DNA from: Thiomicrorhabdus sp965602805
Lineage (GTDB): Bacteria > Pseudomonadota > Gammaproteobacteria > Thiomicrospirales > Thiomicrospiraceae
Direction: 5' to 3'
DNA length: 64,000 nucleotides
Assembly: GCA_965602805.1 (NCBI GenBank)
Contig: CBFCZK010000001.1
Span: 434,001 to 498,000 of the forward strand
Position 1 is the stretch's first letter; the number at the start of each line of letters is the position of its first letter. The notes below the pieces were generated by a model that saw only the letters and a list, made by a program, of their open reading frames with translations, was not told the DNA's origin and did not search any database. A program made the translations under genes and the position numbers. This document shows positions 17,633 through 26,477 of the stretch, piece by piece.

Positions 17633-18724
17633 GTGACACAAGCGACTTCGATTAAAACAGGCACCACGGACAAAATTTTGCCTGCCGTTACGTTATGGGT
17701 GCCTGATTTATTAAATCCGCTTAGAATCAAAGAGGCGTTTGATGATTTAAGCGACTTAACGTTACCGGCTTTACAGACGTTATTGGCTAAAGCAGATCGC
17801 TTTGAGGCCAAATCTCAGTCGCTGGATGAACAAGCCAGTTACCTTTTTCATCAGCCTAAAGGGCTTGCAAAAGCCGCGGTGATGGCATCTGTAGATATTA
17901 ACGATTATGATTCAAGCGTCTTTTGGTTACGGGTTGATCCGGTACAGATGATTGCTGATCGTGATTCGCTAGTATTGATTCCGAGTGCAGATTTAGGCAT
18001 TACGGAAGTCGAGTCGAAAGCCTTGCTGGAAACCTTTAATCGACACTTTTCCCAAGATCAAGTTGTACTTGAGTACGCCTCTGCAACCGCTTGGTATCTC
18101 AGAATTAAACAACCTGTGGATATTAACACTCACTCTATTGAAGCGGTGGCATACCAACCGGTAAATGAACGCTATCCCACCGGAAATGCGGCGACTTATT
18201 GGCGTCAACTGCTCAATGAAACTCAAATGTTGTTCTATACAGATCCTGTAAATGAAATCCGACGAGAGCAAGGGTATCCCGAAATCAACAGTGTTTGGGT
18301 TTGGGGAGAGGGGCTTTTAGATCAGGCGGCTGTTGTGGTACGTGAAAATGCCATTATTTACTCTGAAGAGACCTATTTAAAGGGCTTAGCTAAGGTTACA
18401 CAAGCCAAACAACTGCCTTCTCCACAAAGCTACCAGGCCTGGTCAGATAATCAAGATGGTTTCAAACATTATAATTCAGGCATCAAACAGCATTTTATTC
18501 GTTTGGATGACTTAAGCAGCTCACTAAATTCGATGCAACAAGAAGAGTGGGTTTCAGCACTGCAAACCCTAGAACAGGATTGGTTAAATCCTCTCCTACA
18601 GGCGCTTAAAAATAGAGAGATAGGCTCTCTATTACTCGATTTTGGTAATGGTTTTCGCTACCACCTTAAGCCCAATCATCTAAGACGCTTCTGGCGCCTT
18701 AATCGCAGGCTGACAAAAATTTAG
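17633..18724 (+). CDS. RpfE-type / COG4255 conserved protein
   Basis: A 363-residue soluble protein of the family annotated either as RpfE-type regulatory protein (after Xanthomonas rpfE) or as a phosphoglycerate-mutase-like protein. Recognisable parts are MASVDINDYDSSVFWLRVDPV near residue 90, LTEVES-like LGITEVES, and a late VWVWGEG segment. I chose the GTG at 17633, preceded by GGAGAG at 4-5 bases, over the in-frame TTG at 17621. The function is not established. The arrangement hom - this gene - thrC - recJ recurs in related proteobacteria, and in Xanthomonas rpfE also adjoins recJ. It contains a palindrome copy at 18432. Confidence 0.75.
   Translation: MTQATSIKTGTTDKILPAVTLWVPDLLNPLRIKEAFDDLSDLTLPALQTLLAKADRFEAKSQSLDEQASYLFHQPKGLAKAAVMASVDINDYDSSVFWLRVDPVQMIADRDSLVLIPSADLGITEVESKALLETFNRHFSQDQVVLEYASATAWYLRIKQPVDINTHSIEAVAYQPVNERYPTGNAATYWRQLLNETQMLFYTDPVNEIRREQGYPEINSVWVWGEGLLDQAAVVVRENAIIYSEETYLKGLAKVTQAKQLPSPQSYQAWSDNQDGFKHYNSGIKQHFIRLDDLSSSLNSMQQEEWVSALQTLEQDWLNPLLQALKNREIGSLLLDFGNGFRYHLKPNHLRRFWRLNRRLTKI
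18432..18443. repeat. ACCAGGCCTGGT palindrome, copy in the RpfE-type gene
   Basis: Exact 12-bp core inside coding sequence, encoding Tyr-Gln-Ala-Trp-Ser. Confidence 0.9.
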
Positions 18725-18788
18725 GGACTGACTTATTTCAGTACGACCTTTACACCTAATTGAAAGCCAATAAATAGGAATATTTCTG

Positions 18789-18794
18789 TATAAT
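18789..18794 (+). promoter_or_regulatory. -10 element upstream of thrC
   Basis: A perfect TATAAT about 45 bases before the thrC ATG. No convincing -35 stands at the right spacing; TTGAAA at 18760 is 23 bases away. Confidence 0.4.
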
Positions 18795-18839
18795 TTGCAG
18801 ACTATTTTGATACATAATTTTTTAACAGACAGGTTCACC

Positions 18840-20318
18840 ATGAATTTTATTGAAACGCGCGGCAATGACGGCCAAAAACCCACTTCGATTACTTTTTCAC
18901 AAGCAATCCTAAGTCCGATGTCCTCTTTTGGTGGGGTTTACTCACCTGAGAGTTTGCCGCAATTTGATACAGACTTTTTTGCGAGCCATGTGAATTCTGG
19001 TTATAAAAAACTCGCGAAAGATGTATTGGCTTTATTTGAAGTCGATATTTCAGAGTCCGTCATTGATGATGCCCTAAGTCTATACGACAATTTTGATGAT
19101 CCAAGCAATCCGGTTCCGGTGGTTAAGGTTTATAACGATCTGTATGTCAGTGAGCTTTATCATGGGCCAACGCGTGCCTTTAAAGATATGGCGTTACAGC
19201 CGTTTGGTAAGGTTTTATCTGCGGTTGCGCAAGCTCGTAATGAAAAATATCTTATTCTAGCGGCCACCAGTGGAGATACTGGACCTGCGGCTTTAGAGAC
19301 GTTTAAAAACCGTGATAACGTACAAGTGGTTTGTTTGTATCCTGACGGTGGAACCTCGGATGTACAACGTCTACAGATGGTCACTGAAGATGCTAAAAAC
19401 TTAAAGGTGATTGGTATTCATGGTGATTTCGATGATGCACAAAGTGCGCTTAAGGATTTGTTAACGTCTAAGGCGTTTGCGAACACGTTGCAGGAAAAAA
19501 ATATTTCACTGTCCGCGGCGAACTCTGTTAATTTTGGACGTATTATTTTCCAGACGATTTATCACGTCTACAGCTATTTAGAGTTGGTTCGCCAGCAAGC
19601 CATTTCAATGGGTGATCAAGTCTATCTAAACGTCCCGAGTGGAAACTTTGGTAATGCACTAGGCGGTTATTACGCTTATAAAATGGGCTTACCGGTTAAG
19701 CAGATTCATATCGCATCGAATAACAACAACGTCTTAACCAAGTTTATTACCACCGGTAAATATGACTTACGTAATGTGTCTGTTATTCCAACCACGTCAC
19801 CAGCAATGGATATTTTGAAGTCTTCCAATATTGAGCGTATTTTGTTTGATCTTTTGGGTGCCGAAAGAACCAAAGAGCTGATGTTGCAATTAGATAACGA
19901 TAAGTTTTATGAATTGAATGCAGAAGAGTTAACGAAAGTGCAGACGATTTTTGCGGCAGACTTTTGTACGGATGAGGAAGGCCTGGCTTATATTAAACAA
20001 GCATTTGAGGTGGGTTACTTAATGTGTCCGCACACGGCGACTTGTTTCAAAGCTTATGACACCTGCAGAACCGATAAGTCGATTAAAACCATCGCTTACT
20101 CAACAGCCGAGTGGACTAAATTCTCACCTGTGATTGCCAGCACCTTAACAGGCACAGTCGTTGAACATGACCGTGAAGCCTTAGCGATGATTGCCGAGAA
20201 AGCCAACGTACAAATCCCATTACAAATTTCTGAACTGTTCGATAAAGAGATCGCACAGAAAACGGTCATTGATAAGCAAGACATTGAGAAAGAGATTTTA
20301 AGCTTCTTAAATACTTAA
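18840..20318 (+). CDS. thrC: threonine synthase
   Basis: Converts O-phosphohomoserine to threonine with PLP. The 493-residue protein, starting MNFIETRGNDG at 18840, has the PLP-lysine segment HGPTRAFKDMALQPFG (about 113-128), ATSGDTGPAALE and the phosphate-binding VPSGNFGNALGGYYA. A reading frame open 15 codons further upstream carries no family sequence, so the later ATG is preferred. Together with hom it completes homoserine-to-threonine synthesis except for homoserine kinase, which is not in this window. Confidence 0.95.
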   Translation: MNFIETRGNDGQKPTSITFSQAILSPMSSFGGVYSPESLPQFDTDFFASHVNSGYKKLAKDVLALFEVDISESVIDDALSLYDNFDDPSNPVPVVKVYNDLYVSELYHGPTRAFKDMALQPFGKVLSAVAQARNEKYLILAATSGDTGPAALETFKNRDNVQVVCLYPDGGTSDVQRLQMVTEDAKNLKVIGIHGDFDDAQSALKDLLTSKAFANTLQEKNISLSAANSVNFGRIIFQTIYHVYSYLELVRQQAISMGDQVYLNVPSGNFGNALGGYYAYKMGLPVKQIHIASNNNNVLTKFITTGKYDLRNVSVIPTTSPAMDILKSSNIERILFDLLGAERTKELMLQLDNDKFYELNAEELTKVQTIFAADFCTDEEGLAYIKQAFEVGYLMCPHTATCFKAYDTCRTDKSIKTIAYSTAEWTKFSPVIASTLTGTVVEHDREALAMIAEKANVQIPLQISELFDKEIAQKTVIDKQDIEKEILSFLNT

Positions 20319-20364
20319 ACCTCTGCTTTAAATCCCCAATATAACTGAATAACAGTGCCGTTTT

Positions 20365-20390
20365 AAACAACCAGGCCTGGTTGTTTTGTT
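20365..20390. terminator. 22-bp palindrome acting as a probable terminator between thrC and recJ
   Basis: AAACAACCAGG and its exact reverse complement abut to form a perfect 22-bp palindrome (20365-20386) containing the ACCAGGCCTGGT core, followed by TTGTTT on the plus strand. It lies between the convergent 3' ends of thrC and the RecJ-like gene, where a terminator is expected. Confidence 0.7.
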
Positions 20391-20444
20391 TCTAGCCTCT
20401 TAAAACAGCTTTGCTATTCTATTGGCTGTTTATCAAACCGTTCA

Positions 20445-22208
20445 TCAAATACGCTGTGCCGTCACCAATCTTAGCTGTAATGACGTTCTACCATAATAGG
20501 TGTTTAAGTTAGGTTGATAGACACACTCAATCAAGTCTCCTTTGGAGAAGGGGTCTAAATCTTGATCCGATTCCTTGGCATTAAAATAAATTGCTGTAAT
20601 CCGCTGATTATCATCGCTTACTAATTTGAATGAGAGATGCGTTTTGGCTTGACCCACTGCTTTGATTTCACTGATTCTAAATTGTCCTGAAAACAACGGG
20701 TTAGGCCATTCTCTGCCATAAGGTTCTAAGGCCTTTAGCTCTTCAATCAAAGCGGGTTTTAACTGCCAGCCTTGTAATGGACCATCGGTTTCAATAATCG
20801 GAGTAGGGGCTTCGTCCCCTAATTGGTTTTTAATCGCTTGTTCAAACAGTTCGGTAAACACATCAAAATTTTCAACCGGAATCATGCAGCCTGCGGCACC
20901 TGCATGGCCGCCCATCGAGACAAACAAACCTTCATGCTGTTCCGACATCCATTGAAAAGCATCCCTTAAATCAATACTCGGAATAATGCCTCGGCCACTA
21001 CCGGCGATAAAGCCATCTTCCAAGTCCGTCATAGCAATGGTGGGTAAACCATATTGTTCGCCAATACGCGAAGCAATAATCCCTTGAATACCGGCATTGC
21101 CTTGCATTCGCACCGTCATGGTATATTTTTTAGGGTGATACAAAGATTCGGCGACTTGTTTGGCTTGTTGGAGCATGCCTTCTTGTTGGGCACGGCGATT
21201 GATATTATCTGAATCCAGTTGATCAAGATAGACTTGAGCTTGTTGCGCTGTCGGTGCCGTTAAAAAATGAAACGCGGTGGTGACATCGCTGACTCGACTG
21301 GCGGCATTGATGCGTGTAGCGACTTGGAAACCAAGAAATTCAGCGTCATAAGGCTGTCCCTGATTATCATTTAAAAGCCGCATCGCTTGCCAAGCAGGGG
21401 ATTGAAATTGATTAATAAACTGTAAACCTGATAGAACAATAGCACGGTTATTAGGGCTTTTTAGGCTGACACTGTCGGCAACCGTTCCCAGGGCGACATT
21501 TAAGGCTAAGGCTTTTAAAGAGACACTGTCAGCCGGTAAGTGACCCGCATCGATAAGTGCCTGTCTGACTTGAGACATGACAATAAAGATGACATAACAG
21601 CCAGCAACGGTTTTATCATACTCGCAACCCGCTTGTTGGGGATTGACCGTGATGGTGGCACTTTTTGGCGGGCCTTCAAGCGGCATTTGATGGTGATCGG
21701 TTACGCAAACCTTAACGCCAGAAGCCTTTAAACGGGCAATTCTAGGCTCATCACTGGAACCTTGATCCGCGGAAATGACTAAAGCAATTGGTTTCGGAAT
21801 ATCTAATATACGCTCAACCACCTCGTCGGTGATACCGTAACCCGACTTGCGTTCACCTATGATATGCACCACGCGTGATTCAGCTACACCAAAATAGTTA
21901 ACTAATGCCGTTTTCGCAACCCACGCAGAGGTCACACCATCGGTATCGTAATCGGTGGCTAAAACAATCACGCCATCCTCTTGAATCGCTTGTGCGATTA
22001 AGCGTGCTGCTTCTTCTGAGTTTTTTAAAGCGCGAGGATGTTGGATGTGTTTTAATTTAGGAAAAACAATTTTCTCTAAATCAGTCGTATCATCGGTTCG
22101 ATTTGCAACCAACTGGGCTTGCAAATCAGATAAACCTAGAGATTTTGCCGCGTCATAAACGGTTGGATTTGCTGGGCGTTGTACTATTTTCGGTGTTTTT
22201 ATCATCAT
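20445..22208 (-). CDS. recJ: RecJ-like single-strand DNA exonuclease (DHH family)
   Basis: A 587-residue DHH/DHHA1 phosphoesterase. Motifs in order are ATDYDTDGVTSAWV (metal-binding DxD, about residue 85), the VTDHHQMP DHH motif (about 173-180), and the late MGGHAGAAGCMI glycine-rich segment (about 427-438), ending in an OB-like domain. RecJ degrades single-stranded DNA 5' to 3' in repair. The motifs diverge slightly from classical RecJ (Thr for Ala in DYDADG), so a paralogue is possible. Tandem ATGs leave the start at 22208 or 22205. It is divergent from the esterase gene, with only 14 bases between starts. Confidence 0.85.
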   Translation of the reverse strand: MMIKTPKIVQRPANPTVYDAAKSLGLSDLQAQLVANRTDDTTDLEKIVFPKLKHIQHPRALKNSEEAARLIAQAIQEDGVIVLATDYDTDGVTSAWVAKTALVNYFGVAESRVVHIIGERKSGYGITDEVVERILDIPKPIALVISADQGSSDEPRIARLKASGVKVCVTDHHQMPLEGPPKSATITVNPQQAGCEYDKTVAGCYVIFIVMSQVRQALIDAGHLPADSVSLKALALNVALGTVADSVSLKSPNNRAIVLSGLQFINQFQSPAWQAMRLLNDNQGQPYDAEFLGFQVATRINAASRVSDVTTAFHFLTAPTAQQAQVYLDQLDSDNINRRAQQEGMLQQAKQVAESLYHPKKYTMTVRMQGNAGIQGIIASRIGEQYGLPTIAMTDLEDGFIAGSGRGIIPSIDLRDAFQWMSEQHEGLFVSMGGHAGAAGCMIPVENFDVFTELFEQAIKNQLGDEAPTPIIETDGPLQGWQLKPALIEELKALEPYGREWPNPLFSGQFRISEIKAVGQAKTHLSFKLVSDDNQRITAIYFNAKESDQDLDPFSKGDLIECVYQPNLNTYYGRTSLQLRLVTAQRI

Positions 22209-22222
22209 GGGATTTTAACAGA

Positions 22223-22870
22223 ATGCAGTCAGTTATATGCGTATATCTACACGGCTTTTTAAGCAGTGCCAATAGCCAGAAGGGACGTTGGCTTGTTGAG
22301 CAAGTTGCAAAAGAAAATAGGCAGATTCAGGAAACGTCGGAGCGTCTTGCAAAGACTATTTTTAAGGAAATAATTACGCCAACTTATCCCATTTCAAGTC
22401 CGGTTAAGAGTGTAGAAAAAATAGAAACTTTGTTACAAGATCTATTGGCTGAAAAAAATCATGCTATTGTCCTTATGGGGTCTTCGATGGGAGGTTATTA
22501 CGCACAGTTCTTGGGACAGAAATACAGCTTACCCTATCTTATGATTAACCCCGCTTTAAATCCCAAACCGATTTTTATGGAGAATTTGGGTGCGAGTATT
22601 AATCCAAGTACCGGTGAGAAATTCGTGATTGATGAAGCCTACCTGCAAGGGATAGAAAAATTTGATTGCACGGTTTTAAATAATAAAATTCCAACGATGT
22701 TGTTATTGGATGAAGGTGATGGGGTGATTGATTTGCCTTTTGCACTCGCTCGATATCAAGGCGTGTTAGGCAGCAAATCTGTGGTGCATTCTTTTGAAGG
22801 TGGAGATCATGCCTTTCAGCATTTGGATGATGCTTGGCCGATGATTAAAGATTTTATTGAGCGTCTTTAA
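22223..22870 (+). CDS. YqiA-like alpha/beta-hydrolase esterase
   Basis: A 215-residue alpha/beta hydrolase of the YqiA/UPF0227 type. It begins MQSVICVYLHGFLSS, with the oxyanion-hole HGF (about residues 10-12), has the nucleophile elbow GSSMGGYYA (about 88-96, Ser in GSSMGG), an acid in LLLDEGDGVID and the catalytic His in GGDHAFQHL near the end. The substrate is unknown. The ATG at 22223 is preferred: the longer reading frame upstream overlaps recJ and has no family sequence. The ribosome site is weak. Confidence 0.8.
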   Translation: MQSVICVYLHGFLSSANSQKGRWLVEQVAKENRQIQETSERLAKTIFKEIITPTYPISSPVKSVEKIETLLQDLLAEKNHAIVLMGSSMGGYYAQFLGQKYSLPYLMINPALNPKPIFMENLGASINPSTGEKFVIDEAYLQGIEKFDCTVLNNKIPTMLLLDEGDGVIDLPFALARYQGVLGSKSVVHSFEGGDHAFQHLDDAWPMIKDFIERL

Positions 22871-22890
22871 TTTACTGAGTATAGAAGTGA

Positions 22891-23154
22891 TTAAGCCCAG
22901 TCATCAAACAGTTGACCAATCAAGCTATCTTCCGCTTTAATGACTTTAGCTAGGCTCTGGATTTGAGTTGAAATTTGCTGATTATTAATCAAGCTCGTCT
23001 CTAAGCTGGTTGATGGCGTCTGTGAACTAACACCTTCCATTGCCTTGAGTGGAGTGGGCGTAATAATAGATTGACTGTTTTCAGCCAGCCTTTCAAATCC
23101 AGTCTGAATTCCTTGTGTTGCGATTTGAGAAGCGGAATTACTCGAAATGTCCAT
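22891..23154 (-). CDS. uncharacterised 87-residue protein
   Basis: I do not recognise this family firmly. The first 28 residues, MDISSNSASQIATQGIQTGF and on, look like the N-terminal helix of flagellar rod and hook proteins (Ser/Asn-rich, heptad-like); the rest is Ser/Thr/Gln-rich, ending in an acidic helix with LFDDWA. There is no signal peptide or membrane segment. Its ATG overlaps the stop of the upstream gene by one base (TAATG), so the pair is translationally coupled. A motility or secretion link is a guess. Confidence 0.6.
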   Translation of the reverse strand: MDISSNSASQIATQGIQTGFERLAENSQSIITPTPLKAMEGVSSQTPSTSLETSLINNQQISTQIQSLAKVIKAEDSLIGQLFDDWA

Positions 23155-23810
23155 TAGACCTGTCCTGCTTTACTTTTGCCAATCACTTCAAAAGGGTCGT
23201 TAATATCGATGATATATTCGATAAAGACATTGCCTAATTTTGTACTGCCTTCGCGATCGACCTTAATCGTCACCTTATCATCTTGCCAAGTGTAGGCAGG
23301 GTATTTGTGACTTCCACCCCAGCCTTTTTTAACCATTGATGTAGGTTGTCCTACCTTTTGGATTAATTGCAGCGCAATATCATGGGTTTTGATTTCATTA
23401 TTAGGGTGAGCACTCTCTTGAGAGTAGGGGCGGTAGAGACGTTTGACAGAGGTAACCTTACCTGAGTTGTTATAGCGAAACTGCACATAATAACTATCTT
23501 CAATATTCGACCAGGCGAAAAACTTGTCTAAATTTCGCTGTCTTACGGTGGTTTTAGCCTGTAAAAAACCACCAATATCCCAAAGGTGACTGCGCACTTT
23601 ATTTAGATCCGCGGTAATGAGCTCAAGCCCTAAGAATTCAATTTGACTGATTGGTTTTACAGACGGCTGTTCGGCTTGGCTAGCCTGAATGGAAGACACC
23701 AGAAATAAGCATGTCAGGAAAATTTGATTGCCCTGTGGGATTGATAGACAAGAATTTTTCAAATGCTTTAAATAGTGACCGATTTTATGAAATAGAGTCT
23801 GTAAATTCAT
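23154..23810 (-). CDS. uncharacterised exported protein
   Basis: A 218-residue protein with a long positively charged N-terminal region (about 28 residues) and a hydrophobic stretch ending SIQASQA (about residues 30-46), a likely signal peptide or anchor. The mature part has two sections rich in aromatic beta strands, including YYVQFRYNNSGKVTSVKRLYRP and a final IEYIIDINDPFEV. No known domain was recognised. It is coupled by a one-base overlap to the 87-residue gene behind it, so the two products probably act together. Confidence 0.65.
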   Translation of the reverse strand: MNLQTLFHKIGHYLKHLKNSCLSIPQGNQIFLTCLFLVSSIQASQAEQPSVKPISQIEFLGLELITADLNKVRSHLWDIGGFLQAKTTVRQRNLDKFFAWSNIEDSYYVQFRYNNSGKVTSVKRLYRPYSQESAHPNNEIKTHDIALQLIQKVGQPTSMVKKGWGGSHKYPAYTWQDDKVTIKVDREGSTKLGNVFIEYIIDINDPFEVIGKSKAGQV

Positions 23811-23920
23811 TTGCGTGATAGCGCCTTGATTGCGTAATAATCCTTGTAAAGACCCTAATAACGACTTTATAAGCCAAACCTTTAAAGCTCGTTAGGGGTT
23901 TAACCCGAGGGTTTCGATAC

Positions 23921-25501
23921 TTATGTTATCGGCAGTTTTAAAAATTCTTTAATCATCTGTGCAGGAAAAAAAACTCGTAGCAACTTTGCATTTAATTTAA
24001 GGACGTTACTTCCAGGTTCTGGGGGTTGAATAACCTTGAGCTGCTGTTGCATCACTTGTTGGTTTGCATCTGATGGGTTGTCATTCAATTGCAGTCTATT
24101 TTTAATCGCATGCTCATTGATTTCAGCGGAAGATTCAATATAAATAATGAAAGAAGGGCAGTTAAGGCTTTTTGCTAGATTAAGAAAAGGCTGTTGATGC
24201 TCTTGCTTTAAAAACGTCGCATCGACAATGACATTCATTCCTTGCGATAAAATTTCTTGGCTTTGCTCTAACAGCGTTTGATAAGTTTTCTGACTCATTG
24301 AAGCGCCATAAAGCTGAGCTATTTCGGATGCCGGAACTCTATCGAGTGGGTCGATTCCATAAAGTTGTTTTCGGGTTCTATCAGAACTGATAACAATCGC
24401 GTCGACAATCTCTAGTAATGCGTTGGCGAGATGGCTTTTGCCTGAACCTGAAACACCTTGCAATAGAATAAGCTTAGGCTCTGAATTGCGTTGTGAATAA
24501 TGATGAGCAAGAATGATATAGTCGGTTGTCGTCTGCATCATAAGTTTAAAATCTAGGCTCTCCGCCGGTAATTGCGCGGCCCTTAAAGCGGTTATTTTTG
24601 CACGGACTAAAGTTCGGTACACTTGATAGAAAGTCAGTAATTTCAATGCGCTGTAATCATGTGTTCGACTTAAATAGTGTGACAGAACTATTCGTTTAAG
24701 TTGTTGTTGATCTTTAAAGTCCAGATCAATCAAGAGAAAAGCCAGGTCACTGATGACATCTATCCAGCGAAAGTGCTCATTAAATTCAATACCATCAAAT
24801 AGTACAGGCTGTCCATCAATGAGCGTGATATTGTCTATGTGTAGGTCGCCATGACAGGCTCTTACATAGCCATCTGATTTTCGCTGATTAATAAAGGGAC
24901 GCAGCTTTTCAAACTGCTGCAAGGTCCATTCATGCAGTTCATCTAATCCCGCCTTTGAATCATCTGGCAAAGAATCATAAAGGGTTCCAAAATTGTCCAG
25001 CATGGGTTGTAAAATGGTTTCAGGCTCTCCCAATAGACTCTTCTTTTCGACTATTTCAGCCTTTATGTGAAAGTCTGAAATTTGAAAAGCCAATGCCTCA
25101 ATTTGTACTGAGCTTAAGCCTTGATTTCGTAGAAGCCGTCCCAAAACCTGATTGGGATCAAACTGATTCATTTTCACCAAATAATCGATTGGAGCGGAAT
25201 GCGCTTTATCTGAGTCAAGCGTCACTTGTTGGTTTTGGTCTAAATAGATTGCGAGTACATCTAGGTAAAGTTGTGGGGCATAGCGTTTATTAAGCTTGAC
25301 CTCAAGATCGCAGAATTTTTTACGATTCTCCAATGTACTAAAATCTAAAAAACCAAAATTGACATTTTTCTTGAGTTTATAGGCATAAGGACCCGTTAGA
25401 AAAACAATAGAGATGTGCGTTTCTATCGTCGTAATAACGTCAACAGGATGGGGGTAACTTTGCGGTAAGCAAAGTGCATTAATGAGTTCGGCTGAGGTCA
25501 A
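23921..25501 (-). CDS. bifunctional aminoglycoside-phosphotransferase-like / P-loop kinase
   Basis: A 526-residue fusion. The N-terminal part (about 1-330) is an APH-like kinase domain with the ACHGDLHIDNITL catalytic loop and the VLFDGIEFNEHFRW metal-binding segment. The C-terminal part (about 345-520) is a P-loop kinase domain starting LLQGVSGSGKSHLA. This is the COG2187/COG0645 architecture, widespread in proteobacteria; the substrate is unknown and drug resistance should not be assumed. The start is TTG at 25501, with AAGG ten bases upstream. Confidence 0.82.
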   Translation of the reverse strand: MTSAELINALCLPQSYPHPVDVITTIETHISIVFLTGPYAYKLKKNVNFGFLDFSTLENRKKFCDLEVKLNKRYAPQLYLDVLAIYLDQNQQVTLDSDKAHSAPIDYLVKMNQFDPNQVLGRLLRNQGLSSVQIEALAFQISDFHIKAEIVEKKSLLGEPETILQPMLDNFGTLYDSLPDDSKAGLDELHEWTLQQFEKLRPFINQRKSDGYVRACHGDLHIDNITLIDGQPVLFDGIEFNEHFRWIDVISDLAFLLIDLDFKDQQQLKRIVLSHYLSRTHDYSALKLLTFYQVYRTLVRAKITALRAAQLPAESLDFKLMMQTTTDYIILAHHYSQRNSEPKLILLQGVSGSGKSHLANALLEIVDAIVISSDRTRKQLYGIDPLDRVPASEIAQLYGASMSQKTYQTLLEQSQEILSQGMNVIVDATFLKQEHQQPFLNLAKSLNCPSFIIYIESSAEINEHAIKNRLQLNDNPSDANQQVMQQQLKVIQPPEPGSNVLKLNAKLLRVFFPAQMIKEFLKLPIT

Positions 25502-25729
25502 TCTAATAAAGCCTTCTACTGAGTGTAACTTGGCGTTTGCGGACTGTTTTTTTAACGGTGGGGCTTAGGAGTGGGGGCTTAAAGTAATCTTAAAAGTGCT
25601 GGGCAAGCTCTTAACAAGAAATTCAGGTGTTTATGATAGTGCGACACCTGAGTCTTCTTAAACTGAAAAAGTGCTCGATTCTGAAGTGCAGTGCAGAAAT
25701 TCAGAATGATTGCTTTTAGAGCCTATAGC

Positions 25730-26158
25730 TTAAGCAACCCCTTGCTTTTCACGGATCTCTTGCTTGCGCTTCATTTCAACTGTAAGTGTCGCTGTAGGAC
25801 GAGCTTCCATACGCGCTAATCCAATTTCATCGCCACTCATTTTGCAAAAACCGAAGTCGCCACTCTGAATGTCATTTAATGATTTGTCTATCTTAGAAAT
25901 AAGCTTACGCTCACGGTCTCGGGTACGAAGTACAAGGGCGAACTCTTCTTCCTGAGAGGCGCGGTCACTAGGGTCAGCTGGTGTATCAGAGTCCTTCTGT
26001 AAGTGAGTAACGGTGCCACTGGCTTCCTCAATGAGCTGCTCTTTCCAAGTGTTTAACTTCTTTTTGAAGTGTTCAAGCATCGCAGTACCCATATACTCTT
26101 CGTCTTTAGAAGGCTTATAGGCCGGGTAGTTTTCAATAAAATCCATTTGTGTTTCCAT
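25730..26158 (-). CDS. dksA: DksA-family RNA polymerase regulator lacking the zinc-finger cysteines
   Basis: DksA binds the RNA polymerase secondary channel and acts with ppGpp. The coiled-coil tip ADPSDRASQEEEF (about 61-73) keeps both acidic residues needed for activity, and the RDRERKLI and EARPTATL segments match E. coli DksA closely. Of the four zinc ligands only C105 remains; the other three positions are Ser108, Thr126 and Met129. It is therefore a zinc-independent type, like Pseudomonas DksA2. A strong AGGAGA lies seven bases before the ATG. A second, zinc-containing DksA may exist elsewhere in the genome. Confidence 0.9.
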   Translation of the reverse strand: METQMDFIENYPAYKPSKDEEYMGTAMLEHFKKKLNTWKEQLIEEASGTVTHLQKDSDTPADPSDRASQEEEFALVLRTRDRERKLISKIDKSLNDIQSGDFGFCKMSGDEIGLARMEARPTATLTVEMKRKQEIREKQGVA

Positions 26159-26477
26159 CTTCTGTCTCCTAGTACATCTCTACGTATTCTATTATGTACA
26201 CGCTCTATATTTGTTATTTTAACTCAAGTTTTAACGAATTTTGTATTTCTTGTTTTGAAAAAATTGATGATAGGGCAAGTCATTTTTAGTGCCCAGCAAC
26301 CCACTTTTATAGCAGTTTTACCTATATACGACAAGCTATTTTTTTCACAAACAGGTAATTAATCCTACAATAGCGCGCGTTAAAAAAGCATTTTTGTCTT
26401 GAAATTCATCTGCATATCATGGAAAATCCTTTTCAAGTTAAATCCTCAAGAAAGTAATAATAAAAAGAGAGAATCTT
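26159..26477. other. AT-rich divergent intergenic region between dksA and cbbY
   Basis: These 319 bases must hold both promoters. I see no -35/-10 pair good enough to assign, no open reading frame with a ribosome site, and no long repeat. Confidence 0.5.

Noticed and set aside
23921..25501. Aminoglycoside resistance gene
   Set aside because: The APH-like fold is shared by many kinases; this fusion with a P-loop kinase is a conserved housekeeping architecture with no link to resistance.
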